Source: Byssochlamys sp. IMV 00236 (taxonomy: Eukaryota > Ascomycota > Eurotiomycetes > Eurotiales > Thermoascaceae). From it: a DNA stretch of 64,000 bases. The first letter of the stretch is position 1; each line of letters opens with the position of its first letter. The notes beneath the pieces were generated by a model. The model worked only from the letters and a program-made list of their open reading frames with translations. It did no database searches and was not told the DNA's origin. Below, one piece after another: positions 1 through 12,428 of this stretch. The DNA is taken from assembly GCA_001931875.2 (NCBI GenBank), contig MSJH02000810.1, positions 970,424 to 1,034,423 of the forward strand, given 5' to 3'. The position numbers and the translations under genes are program-made.

Positions 1-363
1 CTGGACCGATGCGATCCTGCTCTTGGCTTCCTTCTCAGCTGCAGACTCATTCTTGCTATCGAAACCAAACATCAGGTCTCGCGCTAGCTGCAGGAATCCG
101 ATATTGCCCTCGATGGCCAGATACTCATGTCTGGTGATATCCTTCTCTTCGAGCAGCTGCTTCTCGACCTTCTCCACAGTTGGCAGGGGCCATGGCTTGC
201 CCTCATTTGTGCGATACACTCCGATTCCCAGGCTGACCTTCTGCGGGTGAGTGTCTGCAATGAATGCGTGATTGAGCGCGAAAATCTCATCGACGGCAAC
301 ATGCGGCAGGCCTGCAAACACAGACTTGCGCGCCGTTGTCGGCTTGCTCCCTGACTCGACCAT
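1..363 (-). CDS. Aspartate aminotransferase, 5' part (cut by window edge)
   Basis: The minus strand reads 121 open codons from an ATG at 363 down to the window edge, so only the N-terminal part is present. The protein begins MVESGSKPTTARKSVFAGLP and contains the segment VSLGIGVYRTNEGKPWPLP at about residues 43-61, which matches the conserved start of class-I PLP-dependent aspartate aminotransferases (VNLGVGAYR-type block, which lies near the substrate site). The enzyme interconverts aspartate and 2-oxoglutarate with oxaloacetate and glutamate. There is no obvious mitochondrial presequence, so I infer the cytosolic form. The catalytic lysine and the PLP-binding region lie outside the window. 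No intron is seen in the visible part. Confidence 0.85.
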   Translation of the reverse strand, partial: MVESGSKPTTARKSVFAGLPHVAVDEIFALNHAFIADTHPQKVSLGIGVYRTNEGKPWPLPTVEKVEKQLLEEKDITRHEYLAIEGNIGFLQLARDLMFGFDSKNESAAEKEAKSRIASVQ

Positions 364-3281
364 TCTTTCTAAACAGAACGTTCCAATTGTGTTTTATGCA
401 AGCAGGTAATCATATACGGCGACGACGAGCAATAATAATCGCAAAGGAAACACAATTTAACCTGGGGTAGATATGACTCGCAAAGGTTCCGCTCTATTCA
501 CTTTTTACCCCGACGGCGGGCTTAGTAACGATTGCGGACGGCGTATTGATTGGACCATCTTGCCCCCTTCCGCATCCGAGATCGCAGCGCCATAAATAAT
601 GCTCAGCATCCGGATGATTCGCACCGCGATTAAATAATAATGCTCTAGAGTAGATGCGAGGTGAAGCTTCTTTAACAATAAAGCCAAACAAAGAACTCCT
701 CCTAGAGTTCTCGATGAGAATAGTTTATTTGATTCCGTCTATATATCACAAAGCAAAAAGCGACTGGAGGGGCACGGGAAAGCATTATCAAGTAGCGCGG
801 GGCAGCATAAGTACCTAGTATGGCGTTCTGTTAACTACCTAGGTACTTAACTTAGGTGTGCATAATCATTGTAACCGACGGAACGCCGCTATTGCCATAT
901 TCGAACACCTGCAGAAATGAGCTAGGACAAAGACGAGGCGACATCTGGATCAGCAGTCGAGACCATAGTCTACCGCTTCGAGAACTGGTTTCATATAATA
1001 TAGCTCGTCAGGTTGCATAATTCTCCTGGAAGTATGCATGATATAGAGTAGTCCCATTTAGTTACCCAGAAAATGGTAGACGTTATTGAGCAAATTGCCC
1101 TTCTTTCCCTTAAGACATCAAAGCTATATTCTGCGATATAAGCTTCTGGCAGCAGATCGGTCTACAGATTTAGTCTATCTGCAATGCCAATAACAGCCAC
1201 TACAGCCTGTTCCAAAATGCATAAAAGAAAAGCGTTTTCAAAAGTACATACATACATCCTCGCAAAAAGAAACACCAAAACTGGAAAACCCGACAATAAT
1301 TCAATCTAATTCCCCTCCCTGGTTGTGTAATACGGAATCCTATTCCTATAAAGGACTACCTGCATAACTAGGTATGATGAGCCTGCATCTTGAACCCTGG
1401 TCTGCCTCCACCACTCGTATTTGCACAAGCCAGATCCTTGACCTTGCAGGGGTTTTAGTTCTTGATGACAGCTAAGCACGCATGAGAACTTGATCACGAG
1501 AAAATGCAGATCAGCGCAGATAGAGACTAGAAATGGTATGTTTCGCTTTCTAGATTATTAGTTTGGTTGTCTCCGTAGGTGTGTCGATCTTGATGTATTT
1601 TTTTCGATGTTAAGCTATACACATAGTTAATATGCGTTTGCAAGGGGTCCTATCGAATCCATGTTTCTGCTGATGATCGAATTTCATACCGTGAGTCACT
1701 TTCGTTAATACCGGGGTGGAGAAAATCGATACATATAAGTTCCATACATAAGCTGGCTGATTATATATAACTAACCAATGCCTTGGAAAGCTGACTTAGC
1801 ATACCATCCACATATCAAAATTCCTCATGTCTATCAACATTACACCTCTCTCGCAACAAAGACCACCTCCTCGAACCCCAGAATTCCCTTAACACATCTA
1901 CGTGACATAGCCATATTCCCCCGGGACTTTTATTCAAGACATCAAATGATACTTGTGCCTCCAGGGCTGGACAAAAAAGGGAAAAGAAAAAGAAAAAGCT
2001 GAGGAAAAAGCTGCCCGCCGAAAGCAAGGTGGGGTTTTGGTAGAATCCCCCCCCCCCTTGAGGGCATGCGGGAGGCCAGGGATGTGAGCTTTTTGCTGGT
2101 TGTGGAGAAGTCCACGGGTTAATGTTTTGATTTCCTTTTAAGGAAAGTGTGATATTATTTTCGGATATGCGAGTCCTACCTCAGATGGTTTGTTTTAAGG
2201 AGAATACACAGAAGATAGTAAACTGGACTTATACAACGGGAGGATAGTAAGTATTATTCTTTAATGGTAGGTTTCGTGTCATCCACGAATTAGTTGTGTT
2301 GAGCTCAGGAGGGTAAATATAATATAATATCGCTATCTCTTTTCGCACGCCCCTAATACACTCTTACAGTAATAGCGACAACGAACTTGATAAGAAATAG
2401 ATTTAAGTCATATTCTTGAAATATTACCTATTTATTTTAGTGCTGTCTCAATAAAAGCAGCAGGAATACTGCACAAGGAAAGATGAAGAACATGCTATCC
2501 GCATACGATAATGCCGATCTCTATCATGCCGGACTCGAAACTAATTCTGCTATTGTCAGTATTATCTGATAGGAAATTTTGTTGATCGAAGTAAAGGAAA
2601 TGACATGTAGAGTTAGGTTTCGCTGTAGAGAAGTTGTATCTTTAGGAGGAAAAGAGTTACTAGGGAGAATGAAGTAGATAGCATCCTACACCACCCGTGC
2701 TTGATGGACCTGTTATACTGTAAACGCTTATTCCATACATATGACCTAGACCAGCTTATTGAATGATGTTCAAAACTCTGACGCCTCATTAACCGTCATG
2801 ACTTCCTGATAGAGGAAGCGTGGGCATAACGTATCTCACCCGAAACCCATGATTCGAGTGCATGTATATCGCAGCACTGTTCTAAACATTTGCGATCGAG
2901 AAATAATAACATAGCGTCGGATCATCCGACGTCACGCGGAAAAGTCCGATCTATTGCTCAGATAAGGGGATGGGGAGGTAATCTGGATAGGATAGAAGTT
3001 AAGAGAGGGGCAAGTTAATCGCAAGCTTCGGCCAAGTGGGCGTGGATGTGCCGGAGACTGGGGGTTTGATCGGCCTAGGGACAAAACAAGTTAATTAGTT
3101 AGATCTTGTCGGCCGAAGTAAGCGGAGTCGTAATGATCCGTCTAGAGAAAGAGTACGACTCTTTTCATTATTAACCTCAGAGAGAATCTTTCGAGTTGAT
3201 CTAGTTGTTAGACTATCTGATTTATTATTGCCTGGTAGTCTTGTTTCTCGTTTATTATTGACTAAGGGTTTGTCTCGCACA
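364..3281. other. Intergenic region, no gene recognised
   Basis: About 2.9 kb between the divergent aminotransferase and hydrolase genes. Only short unconvincing frames are present. It must contain the promoter of the aminotransferase near 364-700 and that of the hydrolase just before 3282. Visible details are a run of 11 C at 2047-2057 and an inverted repeat with arms at 808-818 and 839-849. No tRNA or other RNA gene was recognised. Confidence 0.6.
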
Positions 3282-4515
3282 ATGGCAGATACAAACACGA
3301 CTGCAGCATCGGGGGATGCATCAACGAAAGGTCCTTTGCATGCTCTTCGTCCCAAAGATATTCTACAACCACTACACAACAGCATCCCCGAAAGGCTGCT
3401 GCCCCGTTTTGATCCAAAATACGTGGAACTATATAATAAATACAATGCCGGCCGTCTACATACGCACGAGGTTCCGATTGAAGAATATAGGAAGAACCCT
3501 GGCAAGTATACTGTCTCCTGGGGACGCGCTGCAGGACCGGATATCTACCGCATCACGGAGCAGAAGTGCCCTGTAGAAGGAGGGGAGATTACTGTCAGGA
3601 TCTTCGAACCAGCTCCCAAGGTGGACGAGAAAGGCAATGCGAAGAAGAGAGCTGCCTACCTTAACTTCCATGGAGGGGGTTGGGTCTTCGGAGATTTGTC
3701 TAAAGACCACGATTTCTGTAAACGGATTGTGGACGCTCTCGATGGGGACCTCGTGGCTTTTGATGTCGAATACCGCCTGGCACCGGAGAACAAGTATCCT
3801 ATACCGGTGAACGACTGTTGGGCAGCATTCAACTGGGTAAGCACAAACCCCGAGTCTCATTATGAGTGCTAACCTGGCGAAGGTCCGGAACGAGAAAGCA
3901 GAGGAGTTCAACCTCGACCGCGATAGGTTCGCGGTAGGTGGCATCTCTGCTGGAGGTCATCTTTCAGCAGTTGTTGCCCATCTGTGCCGCGACGAGAGCA
4001 TCCCCTTGCGCCTGCAGATTCTCTGTGTGCCCGTATGTGACCTCCACAGCCCCTTCACACCAGAAGGACAATTCGACCGCGAGAACTGCCCGTACGAATC
4101 GTATCGGATGATGGAATTCACACCAGCGCTTCCGATGGCCAGAATGGCATACTTTCACCGGCATTTCCTGGGCGTGCCACGACCTGAGAAGTCAGAAAGC
4201 GTACGTAGCAGCAAATATGCATCATTGGACTTGTTTCTCCGCTGACATGGAGTCCAGGACTGGAAAATCTCCCCGATTCTGGCTCCCAATTTCGCGAACC
4301 TAGCTCCGGCGCTTGTATTCACAGCTGAGATGGATCCTCTTTGCGATGAGGGAGAAGCGTACGCCGCAAAAATGAAGGCAGCCGGTTGTGAGGTACAGTC
4401 GATCCGTGTGCTTGGAGCGCCGCATACTTTTGCGTATTTGGATGGTGTGTTAGCCTCGGGCAAGCTGTATAATGAAAGGACAATTGCCGTGTTGAAGGAG
4501 AAGCTGCGCGAGTGA
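3282..4515 (+). CDS. Alpha/beta hydrolase of the hormone-sensitive lipase (esterase/lipase) family
   Basis: Three exons, 3282-3836, 3883-4200 and 4258-4515, give 376 residues. The introns are 46 and 57 nt with GT-AG ends and a TGCTAAC branch site in the first. The oxyanion-hole motif HGGGW is at residues 130-134, the nucleophile lies in GGISAGG (Ser207), the acid is probably Asp317 in AEMDPLCDEG, and the base His347 in GAPHTF. These are the hallmarks of the HSL/type-IV carboxylesterase family, which hydrolyses esters of small or medium acyl groups; the natural substrate cannot be told. The elbow has Ile where GDSAGG is usual. The ATG at 3282 was preferred over an in-frame ATG at 3228 because of its better context and the family start; use of the upstream one would add 18 residues. 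No signal peptide is evident, so it is probably cytosolic. Confidence 0.88.
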
Positions 4516-5061
4516 TTTGGGAGTTTATCTTAGCAGAGAGTTATCTTTCAAGTACAGTAGTACATACTCCAGACATGAAGCTGTAAATATGTACGAAAGC
4601 AGTGATTCACTCCGACCAAGCAACCAATCAGCAATTGACGTAGACGGACTCCAACGACGAAACTGTTCGTATAATAATAATAATGACTAGTTAGTTAGCA
4701 AAACGGAGAGTAACTACTAAGTAAACAGCTGGATAATCGATTACCAGCGGTCGCGGTCCGTTGGTACCGTACGGTACAGCCGCACCCTCCGCAGTTACGG
4801 CAAAGGCTTGCCGAACAGCCGTACGGACGGTTATTCCGATACACGGAGACGGGAAATCTCGGCTGGCCGTTGAAGGAAACGCGCAGAAGCGGACGGGCGG
4901 AAACCAACTCATATTATTATCCATATCCAAAGTCCTTTTTTACCTGGATAGGCATTTCTCCTTCCTCTCCTCTCCAGAAAGTTGCTTGTGAGGCATTGGA
5001 GTCTCCAAGTTGGTCATTATCCTCGTCTGACTAGGAAGACACACAACAACCCCAATCTACC
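4516..5061. promoter_or_regulatory. Intergenic region upstream of the fumarase gene
   Basis: This 546-bp gap holds the 3' end of the hydrolase transcript and the fumarase promoter. A GC-rich patch at about 4740-4900 contains a 14-bp palindrome GTACCGTACGGTAC (near 4762-4775) and a related CCGTACGG copy downstream near 4820. No known operator was recognised. Confidence 0.4.
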
Positions 5062-7070
5062 ATGATGAATCCAGCCTCCTCTCGGGCCGCGGTGCGCTCG
5101 ATGGCCTCACATGCGGTCACTCGAAGCTCTACCTTGAGCTCCCCCGCAGTTGCCCGGGGCTTGCTCGCGGCATCTGCCCGCTCGTACTCCCCCTCATTCG
5201 CGATCAGTAGCCGACGGGCGCTGAGCTCCAATGGCCGGTCTCTGCAGCAGTTTACTCGCCTTCAGTCCATCAACCTGAGCTCCAGAGCTTTCAGCACGAC
5301 CGCTAGAATGGTATGTGGTTTTGCGAAATGGAGGTGTTGCTCTTACGGTGTCTCTAGCAGGAGGACCTGCGGGAGTTGGGATGACATCAGCGATTGGGAA
5401 AAGAGGCTGACGGGTTGTATAGGCGCAGGAAACTCGAACTGAGACCGATGCGTTCGGTGAGATCCAGGTGAGTCTGCTTCTTGATAGTCCAGCGCAAAAA
5501 GATCGCGGAATGAGGATAAAGCTAACAAAAACATGCAATAGGTCCCTGCGGACAAGTACTGGGGTGCCCAGACCCAGCGGTATGTCGACAAGCAGATACT
5601 CAATAGGCAGACTGTATATTGACTCGAGCGTAGTTCTCTGGGTAACTTCAAGATCAACCAGCCCCAGGACCGCATGCCTCCTCCGATTGTGAAGGCTTTC
5701 GGTATCCTCAAGGGAGCTGCGGCCACCGTCAACATGAAGTTTGGCCTTGGTAAGTTGTAGAGCGCTCTAAATCTACGAGGATGCGTCCTAATCATGTCGT
5801 TCCAAGACCCCAAGATCGGCAAGGCTATCCAGCAGGCTGCTGCTGAGGTCGCCGACCTCAAGCTCATTGACCACTTCCCTCTGGTTGTGTGGCAGACCGG
5901 TTCCGGCACTCAGTCCAACATGAACGCCAACGAGGTCATCTCCAACCGTGCCATTGAGATCCTGGGTGGAAAGATGGGAAGCAAGAAGCCCGTCCACCCC
6001 AACGACCACGTCAACATGTCCGCCTCCTCCAACGACTCCTTCCCCACCGTCATGCACATTGCTGCTGTCCTCGAGCTCGAGGGTAGTCTTCTGCCTGCCC
6101 TGCGCAGCCTGCGCGACGCCCTGCAGAAGAAGGTCGACGAGTTCTCCGAGATCATCAAGATCGGCCGTACTCACTTGCAGGACGCCACTCCTCTTACTCT
6201 GGGCCAGGAGTTCTCTGGCTACGTTGCCCAGCTGGACCGCAACATCGAGCGTGTGGAGGCCACTCTTCCTCACCTCCGTCAGCTTGCTCAGGGTGGTACT
6301 GCCGTCGGTACCGGTCTGAACACTTTCAAGGGCTTCGACGAGGCTGTCGCTGCGGAGATCTCCAAGCTTGCTGGCACCGAGTTCGTGACCGCCCCTAACA
6401 AGTTCGAGGTCCTGGCCGCCCACGACTCCATCGTTGAGGCCTCCGGCTCCCTGAACACTCTGGCTTGCTCTCTTTTCAAGATTGCTCAGGATATCCGTTA
6501 CCTTGGTTCCGGTCCCCGTTGCGGTCTGGGTGAGCTGATCCTGCCCGAGAACGAGCCCGGTTCCTCGATCATGCCTGGAAAAGTCAACCCCACCCAGTGT
6601 GAGGCTCTGACTATGGTCTGCGCCCAGGTCATGGGTAACCACGTCGCTGCTACTGTTGGCGGCATGAGCGGCCAGTTCGAGCTGAACGTTTTCAAGCCCA
6701 TGATGATCCGCAACCTTCTGCACAGCTCCCGCATCCTGGCCGACGCCATGATCAGTTTCCAGGACCACCTGGTTGAAGGTCTCCAGGCCGACCGCAAGAG
6801 AATCGACTCTCTTCTGCACGAGAGGTATGTACTTAAAACAACTGAACCGTCTTTCTAGACGTGTATACTGACGAGATATGTAGTCTGATGCTGGTTACCT
6901 GCCTGAACCCCGTTATTGGCTATGACATGGCCTCCAAGGTCGCCAAGAACGCCCACAAGAAGGGTCTGACCCTGAAGCAGAGTGCTATGGAGCTCAAGGC
7001 TCTGAGCGAGGAGGACTTCGACAAGTACGTCCGCCCGGAGCTGATGATCAGCCCCAAGGAGAAGAAATAG
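5062..7070 (+). CDS. fum1: Fumarate hydratase (fumarase, class II), mitochondrial
   Basis: Six exons, 5062-5310, 5423-5467, 5542-5579, 5634-5749, 5807-6824 and 6884-7070, encode 550 residues. Residues 1 to about 82 are rich in Ser, Arg and Ala with almost no acids, as expected of a mitochondrial presequence. The mature part starts [20 protein letters not shown] and includes the [13 protein letters not shown] signature of the fumarase/aspartase superfamily near residue 401; the catalytic SSxMPxK loop is intact. The enzyme hydrates fumarate to malate in the citric acid cycle; fungal fumarases often come from one gene serving mitochondria and cytosol. The introns are 53-112 nt, and the 5' half of the gene is broken into small exons of 38-116 nt. 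The acceptor of intron 1 could also lie six bases later (exon from 5429). The codon usage of the large exon is strongly C-ending, typical of high expression. Confidence 0.96.
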
Positions 7071-8161
7071 ACTTGATTCCATACCACTGTTATAGTAGTT
7101 TTAGGATAGCAGCCCCCTGTATATTGACAAGTTCTTGAGCCATCTGTTTTTTCACTGTTTTGGATTCGGATAAGGTTGGTAAAACCGCCGTGACAGCATG
7201 CTGTTGTATGCAATATAGAGACTTGGCGTGTAGACCGGTGCCACGATCGTCTTCAACTATAAAGTACTACTCGATACTCCGTACAGATGAACTATTGAGA
7301 AATCAGTAGCCTTGGTGGGGGAGTAGAGTAGCCAGTCCCGCATAGATCTCCATAATGCTGTTGGGAACGCGAAAACACACATTCACGTTGAAGAGAACTG
7401 CACATTTGATAATTGATAAGATTAGTGAGAAACTAACAACAGGGAACGGTGATAGAAGAGTCAAGAACTGCATAGAGGATTGGCGATAATAATGTAGCCC
7501 TGGCTAGAGTATTCTGTCTTTAGCAAGCAACTATTTTTGGAAGCAAGCGATCCTGGTCCTGGCCCAAAGAGTCGGATTATTAGTTTCAGGTACAGCAAAC
7601 TGGATGGTGTGCAGAACGACGTGCAAACGCATAATAATAGTACATAGCTAAGCAATCGATAACTAGCTGAGACATGGATGCTAATCAAAGATCCAATAAT
7701 GTCCAGTACCGTCTGTCGTCTTCTCCTGACGAAGTTCGTTGTGGCTGGGAGAACAGGGCGCAGGCTGGAACAAGCCGATCCAATGCGGATCCACGGGCGT
7801 GGCATGCGCCCGGCGGAGATGCTGTATATTTGCGGCCAGTTGACCTTGAAGCCCTCTTTTTCTTCCTATAGTTTCGCCTCCAGAGCTTATCATCTAGAGT
7901 AGATCAACTGCTTTCAATCCCATTGTTCTCTTAAAGTCGCTCGTTGTCCCGCTTCAACGTCGTTCGCTCTCCGGACTTTATCCCCTACTCTCACCGCATT
8001 CGCACCCCGCGGCTTCCTTTGAATTTGCCTGGTTGAGACACCGCAATTCAAAGGATCGACAAGGCCTCTTGGATCTTGGGTCTTCATTATCGATCTACTG
8101 CTTCCCTGAAGACTTCCTAATCGGTACCGCTGCGAGAAACGTTCGATTGCTCTTCCTCAAA
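7071..8161. other. Intergenic region between fumarase and GNA1 genes
   Basis: About 1.1 kb with the fumarase 3' UTR and the GNA1 promoter and leader. The last 250 bp are pyrimidine-rich, a common trait of fungal promoters. Frames starting near 7674 are short and overlap one another; I do not support a gene here. Confidence 0.5.
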
Positions 8162-8819
8162 ATGTCCAGCGCCGCTGCTGTTACCATTGCGGCATCACCT
8201 TTGACCACCGCCGATTTCACCCCGGAACCGTCTCCTGCACCCTCCACCATGGCTGTCGACGAAAAGCCCCTTTTCTCTCCCACCCTCATATCTCCCGACG
8301 TCGCTGCAGCTCTGCCGGAGGGCTATACCGTCCGACCGCTGCGCCGTTCCGACTACCACAATGGCTACCTGGACGTTCTCCGGGTTCTTACCACCGTTGG
8401 AGACGTTTCCGTAGAGCAATGGAACCAAAGATACGACTGGATGTCCGTCCGCAGTGACGAGTACTATCTTCTGGTTATCTGTGATGGAACTGGCCGTGTT
8501 GTCGGTACGGGAAGCTTGATTGTGGAGCGGAAGTTCATCCACTCGCTGGGCATGGTCGGCCACATCGAAGATATTGCCGTTGAGAAGGGCCAACAGGGTA
8601 AGAAGCTGGGCCTGCGGATCATCCAGGCTTTGGACTACGTTGCAGAGAAGGTTGGCTGCTACAAGGTGCGTCAGGCATTGTTTACTCCCTGAAGATTAGA
8701 CCATTTTAACTAACAAAATCTTTGTACAGACTATCCTTGACTGCTCCGAGGCAAACGAAGGATTCTATGTCAAGTGCGGCTTCAAGCGTGCCGGTCTGGA
8801 GATGGCACACTACTACTAG
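8162..8819 (+). CDS. gna1: Glucosamine-6-phosphate N-acetyltransferase
   Basis: Two exons, 8162-8665 and 8730-8819, separated by a 64-nt intron with a TAACTAAC branch site, give 197 residues. The protein is a single GNAT domain with LPEGYTVRPLRRSDY at the start of the fold, DEYYLLVICDGTGRVVGTGS in the middle, the acetyl-CoA loop region VEKGQQGKKLG and the C-terminal ANEGFYVKCGFKRAG. This is the pattern of GNA1, which makes N-acetylglucosamine-6-phosphate from acetyl-CoA and glucosamine-6-phosphate on the way to UDP-GlcNAc, chitin and glycoproteins. The ATG at 8162 follows AAA; the frame stays open upstream to 8033 but contains no better start. The N-terminal 50 residues are low-complexity (Ala, Thr, Pro, Ser), as in other Aspergillus orthologues. 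Confidence 0.95.
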
Positions 8820-9975
8820 ACTATCACGAAAAGCTGAGAGTCTAATACATTTCCATTCCACCTGTCGTCGTGGCGTTGGGCGCACGGTTCTTACTGCTGC
8901 ATTTCCTGTCCTTGCACCACCTGCGGGACAAATCATACAAAAACATACGGACAAGAGTTTCAGATTCTGCTCTTGATTCCATCTTTTCGTCTTCATCGCA
9001 CATGCTATCTCTGCAGAATCGCTCCATGTCTTGGGGGAAAGTGGGTTTCTAGCGCAGTTGCGCCGCTGCTTTCCATATCCGGCGACGTTCTCTGTACAAG
9101 CTTAACTTTTTTTTCCCTCGCGGGGAACCCCGGTGGCCAGAACTTATGGACGGTCGCCACACCTTTTTTTCCCTTTTATCATGTTGGAAAATATAGGCGT
9201 CGATCTCATCGCTTGTTATTGCTTTTCTGATGGGCTGTCTGGAGTGATGGCCCTCGATGGGCTCTCAGGACAAGGTCTTCGCAGGTCGCCACACGCTGGT
9301 TTCTTCACCAGCGTGGCAGGTCTCATTTTCATTTTCCCGGTTCACTCAATGATTATAGAACCTAGATTATGCACTTTGAAATAGAAATATAGAAGTTCAT
9401 TGCAGGAAACTCCAAGACAGTCTTGTCAACGGCTTGCCACGCAGCAGTAGAATGCTACCCGTACTTATCTTCTAAGAGCCGCAGATATAACAGTAGATTT
9501 ACGTAGATGTCAGCACGCAAGTTGCTATGAGCTTGATTTGGCATGCAATGCAGAGCGCACCTAAGCCTACGTCGAAGAATATGGAGGGAAAGGACCATCA
9601 TACAGAGGTCGACCAATAGCTCTTGGAATCTCTTTCTAGATTTCTCTCTCAAAGGGACTCCGGGACTGGCTAGGAAGGAAAAACACTGATCCAGAGAAAA
9701 GACAAGGAGAATAGTGACATAAAATGCCTTTGATTTGTTTCCATCAAGAAAAAACGCCCCCCATCATCTCCTGTTTTCCGAACCGCCCATTCCTAGACGC
9801 TGATGATTTGCCTTGCTTTTCCCCTTTCCCTGACGGTACCATTCCTCACCACGCTCGGTTGTTCGTGTGTTTCACGGTCCCGCCAGTAGAGAAAAAAGAG
9901 ATTTGCCCATTTAACCCATCATCGTGACCGTCATTGATGTGTCATCCTCTCTCGAAACCCTGAGGATGGAGTCGT
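8820..9975. other. Convergent intergenic region between gna1 and rps30
   Basis: The two flanking genes point toward each other, so this 1.16 kb carries two 3' UTRs. A perfect hairpin lies at 9292-9315 (9-bp arms CACGCTGGT/ACCAGCGTG, 6-nt loop). Short frames such as 9724-9927 show no recognisable protein. Confidence 0.5.
9292..9315. repeat. Perfect 9-bp inverted repeat (hairpin)
   Basis: The arms CACGCTGGT and ACCAGCGTG flank the loop TTCTTC. It lies between two convergent genes, so it could shape an RNA 3' end, but no such role is established in fungi. Confidence 0.5.
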
Positions 9976-10552
9976 TTACGAGGTAGGGTTGGGGTTCATC
10001 TGTAGGAATTTTTGTCAGCAACGGACCCCTCTTTGTCGTAGGTTCTCCCATCACCGATGAGACGGGAGGGAAGATGCATCACGACCCATGTGCATCGATG
10101 ATACAGCATGGCCTCTCCGTCTCATCGATGAGAGACATGAGGACTATCCGAACGTACCTTTCTCTTTCCACCAGTCAGAGTAACGTTGACGAAGCGGCGA
10201 GTGTACAAGAGACGCTTCTTGGCGCGGCCCTTGGGGACCTTCTTCTTCTCCTGCTTCTCGACCTATATTTCCCAGCCCGATCAGTACTTCGTGTCCTTGC
10301 CCGTGTCCTCTTCGGATTCCATCATTCCATCGCTGAAAACTTTTGCAACCGGATTTTCATCGTCGAAAAAGAGTCGTTAACGCACCTTAGGAGTAGCAGA
10401 CTTGACCTTGCCCGCACGGGCGAGAGAGCCGCTAGAGTCATCGTCAGCACACAAATCCCATCGCGAAAAGAAATCGGGCACAGTTCTTCATCTCAGGAAG
10501 TGTGCCTGGATCGAGGGTTTGGAGTAGGTTGTACTTACTGAACCTTACCCAT
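9976..10552 (-). CDS. rps30: 40S ribosomal protein eS30
   Basis: Four exons on the minus strand, 10552-10539, 10431-10386, 10262-10158 and 9999-9976, encode 62 residues. The product starts [20 protein letters not shown] and continues [20 protein letters not shown] and [15 protein letters not shown], the conserved eS30 body; the last exon adds only seven residues (MNPNPTS). It is a basic small-subunit protein near the decoding region. As in other fungi there is no N-terminal ubiquitin-like (FUBI) fusion of the kind animals have. The exons are shorter than the introns (107, 123 and 158 nt), which is why no long frame marks the gene; exon phases all agree. It is followed upstream on the same strand by eL24. 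Confidence 0.95.
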
Positions 10553-11627
10553 GATGGATTATGACGGTTGGGTTGTGATGGAAAATGGGTTGTCGGAACG
10601 GTGGGTTGTCGAGGGAGAGAGATATCTGCACTATGGGGGTGCAGTCTTGTGTTCGGAGGCGAATTCCCGAGTGGATTATGTCAGATTTATCGTTGGTGCC
10701 TGAGGGTTCAAAGAAATTTGAACACGAGTTTTTGTCCACTCAAGTAATAAAATATCGTGAATTAATGAGAAATATATATTCTAAATGATAGTATACTCTA
10801 GAATACTCAAAAGTTATTTCATAACACCACGTTGAGAGCCCTCTAATGGGAGGTATAACGCACCTGTACGTGGATGCCTTACCGGGAATGATAGGGTTAA
10901 GCCCTGAAGCTCATGGTTAGGGTTTAGTAAGCGGCGCCTTGCAAGTTGCGGAGAAGCCTAGAAGAGTCACCTAGGCTTAACTGGAAAAACCGACGTATGC
11001 GGAGGGCATTAGGTGGTAAGTGTACTTACTTATTCTTGCCTTATGAACACACGTATGCACTGAATATCAAATGATCTCTAGAGAAATAAATATAGCCCGT
11101 ACTCATAGATAGATACAGAGATCCGCTTACAAGATTCGGTGCAAAACAGGCAAGTATGCGGCTACTTTGATCCATAGATGTCACTAGTAGTGACGTTGAA
11201 GTAATGGTATCAGAAGGACATAGAATAATATCAAATCGAACAGGTTACGAGGTCTCTTTACTAGATACGATCCCTTACCATATACTCGCTACATCCACAG
11301 GAAGGAAAGAAAATGCACTGTCGATAGAACGGATATATTGATGACATTAGTCAATTGGAGACAGTCCGTAAACTCCTCGTGGAATCTACTGGCCAGAGCC
11401 ATGAAAAGCCATCATTTCACATCCATTCCATTCCAGCGAAAATAGTATGGCGCGCGATGATAGGCCTGTTTCTAAGAGCCGAGCGCGATGTTCAATCCGC
11501 AAGAACCCGTCGCCCATGTGTTCATCCCATTTTTTATCGTGAGGAAATCAGTCCAGCTCCAGAAAATCCCAGCATATGCTACTCAATTCTCCATCATACC
11601 CCACCCAAGAACAGACAACAAGTTCGT
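10553..11627. other. Intergenic region between rps30 and rpl24
   Basis: About 1.1 kb containing the rps30 promoter (next to 10553) and the rpl24 3' UTR. The middle is moderately AT-rich. I looked for 5S rRNA and tRNA sequences here and saw none. Confidence 0.5.
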
Positions 11628-12428
11628 TTAACGAGACTTGGCGGCAACCTTGGGAGCGGCACCCTTCGCACCCTGCTTGCTCTGGATACGGATCTTGCCC
11701 TGGGCGGCGCTGGCGGCGTTCTTGGCCTTCTCGGCCTTCTTCTTGCTCTCAGCAGCAGCCTTCTTCTCCTTGGCGTCCTTGATGGCAGCCTGGCGAGCGG
11801 CGGCACGGGCCTCGGGGCGCTGGCTTCGTCGCTCCTTGATCACATCGAGAGAAGCACCGACGATAGCACGCTGGCTCTTGACGACACGGCGGGTACGCTT
11901 CTTAGCGACTTCCTGTAAATTGAAAGATATCCCGTCAGCTTTTGTCCGATACAATGCTTTGCATCATCCTCCAATTTCTCCAATCGTAAGCGGTCCTTCC
12001 CGAATCCCACAACAATTCCATATCCTCTGCACGTTTCCCATTCCTCGCATAATATCGACAAATAAATCATAAAAGGATCGGATTGTACTGACTTCAGAGA
12101 TACCCTTCTTGTGCTGGCGACGGTATAGGGTGGTCCAGGCAATGCGGCGAGGGTTCTTGCGCTGGAGGAAGAGGGACTCGGACTTTCCATTCTGGAAGCG
12201 GAAGATCTTGCTGTCGCCACGGACGTACAGCTTACCCTGTAATCAAGACAGAACTGTTAACGAATTGTCCCTCCATATCACTAGCTGCTGCAGGAGCAGT
12301 CCATCTCGCGTCCTCGTTGCGGATTCGATGTCCGGTCGGAAGGCGTGCACTGGCGAATGTTTCGAGGGAAAACGCACCTTTCCAGGGTAGATCTTCTCAC
12401 CGCTGAAGCTATCGTCGTAGGTACGCAT
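11628..12428 (-). CDS. rpl24: 60S ribosomal protein eL24
   Basis: Three exons on the minus strand, 12428-12378, 12236-12093 and 11912-11628, encode 159 residues. The N-terminus [17 protein letters not shown] followed by [20 protein letters not shown] is the conserved eL24 beginning; the fungal protein lacks the zinc-finger cysteines of archaeal homologues. [20 protein letters not shown] is also diagnostic. The C-terminal third is an Ala/Lys-rich helix that reaches towards the small subunit as an intersubunit bridge. The introns are 141 and 180 nt, long for this window, as is common in fungal ribosomal-protein genes. The strand and direction match rps30 next door. Confidence 0.95.

Noticed and set aside
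4740..4900. Dense GTACGG palindromes as an operator array
   Set aside because: Suggestive but not regular in spacing and not matching a known fungal factor; noted only in the promoter entry.
5788..6819. 343-codon minus-strand frame opposite fumarase
   Set aside because: It is a codon-bias shadow of the highly expressed fumarase exon.
10000..10157. C/D snoRNA in the last intron of rps30 (GTGATGG and CTGA-like boxes)
   Set aside because: The box spacing is too short, box C is imperfect and there is no terminal stem.
11355..11918. 187-codon plus-strand frame with Leu/Ala-rich repeats
   Set aside because: It is the shadow of the Ala/Lys-rich eL24 C-terminus on the minus strand.
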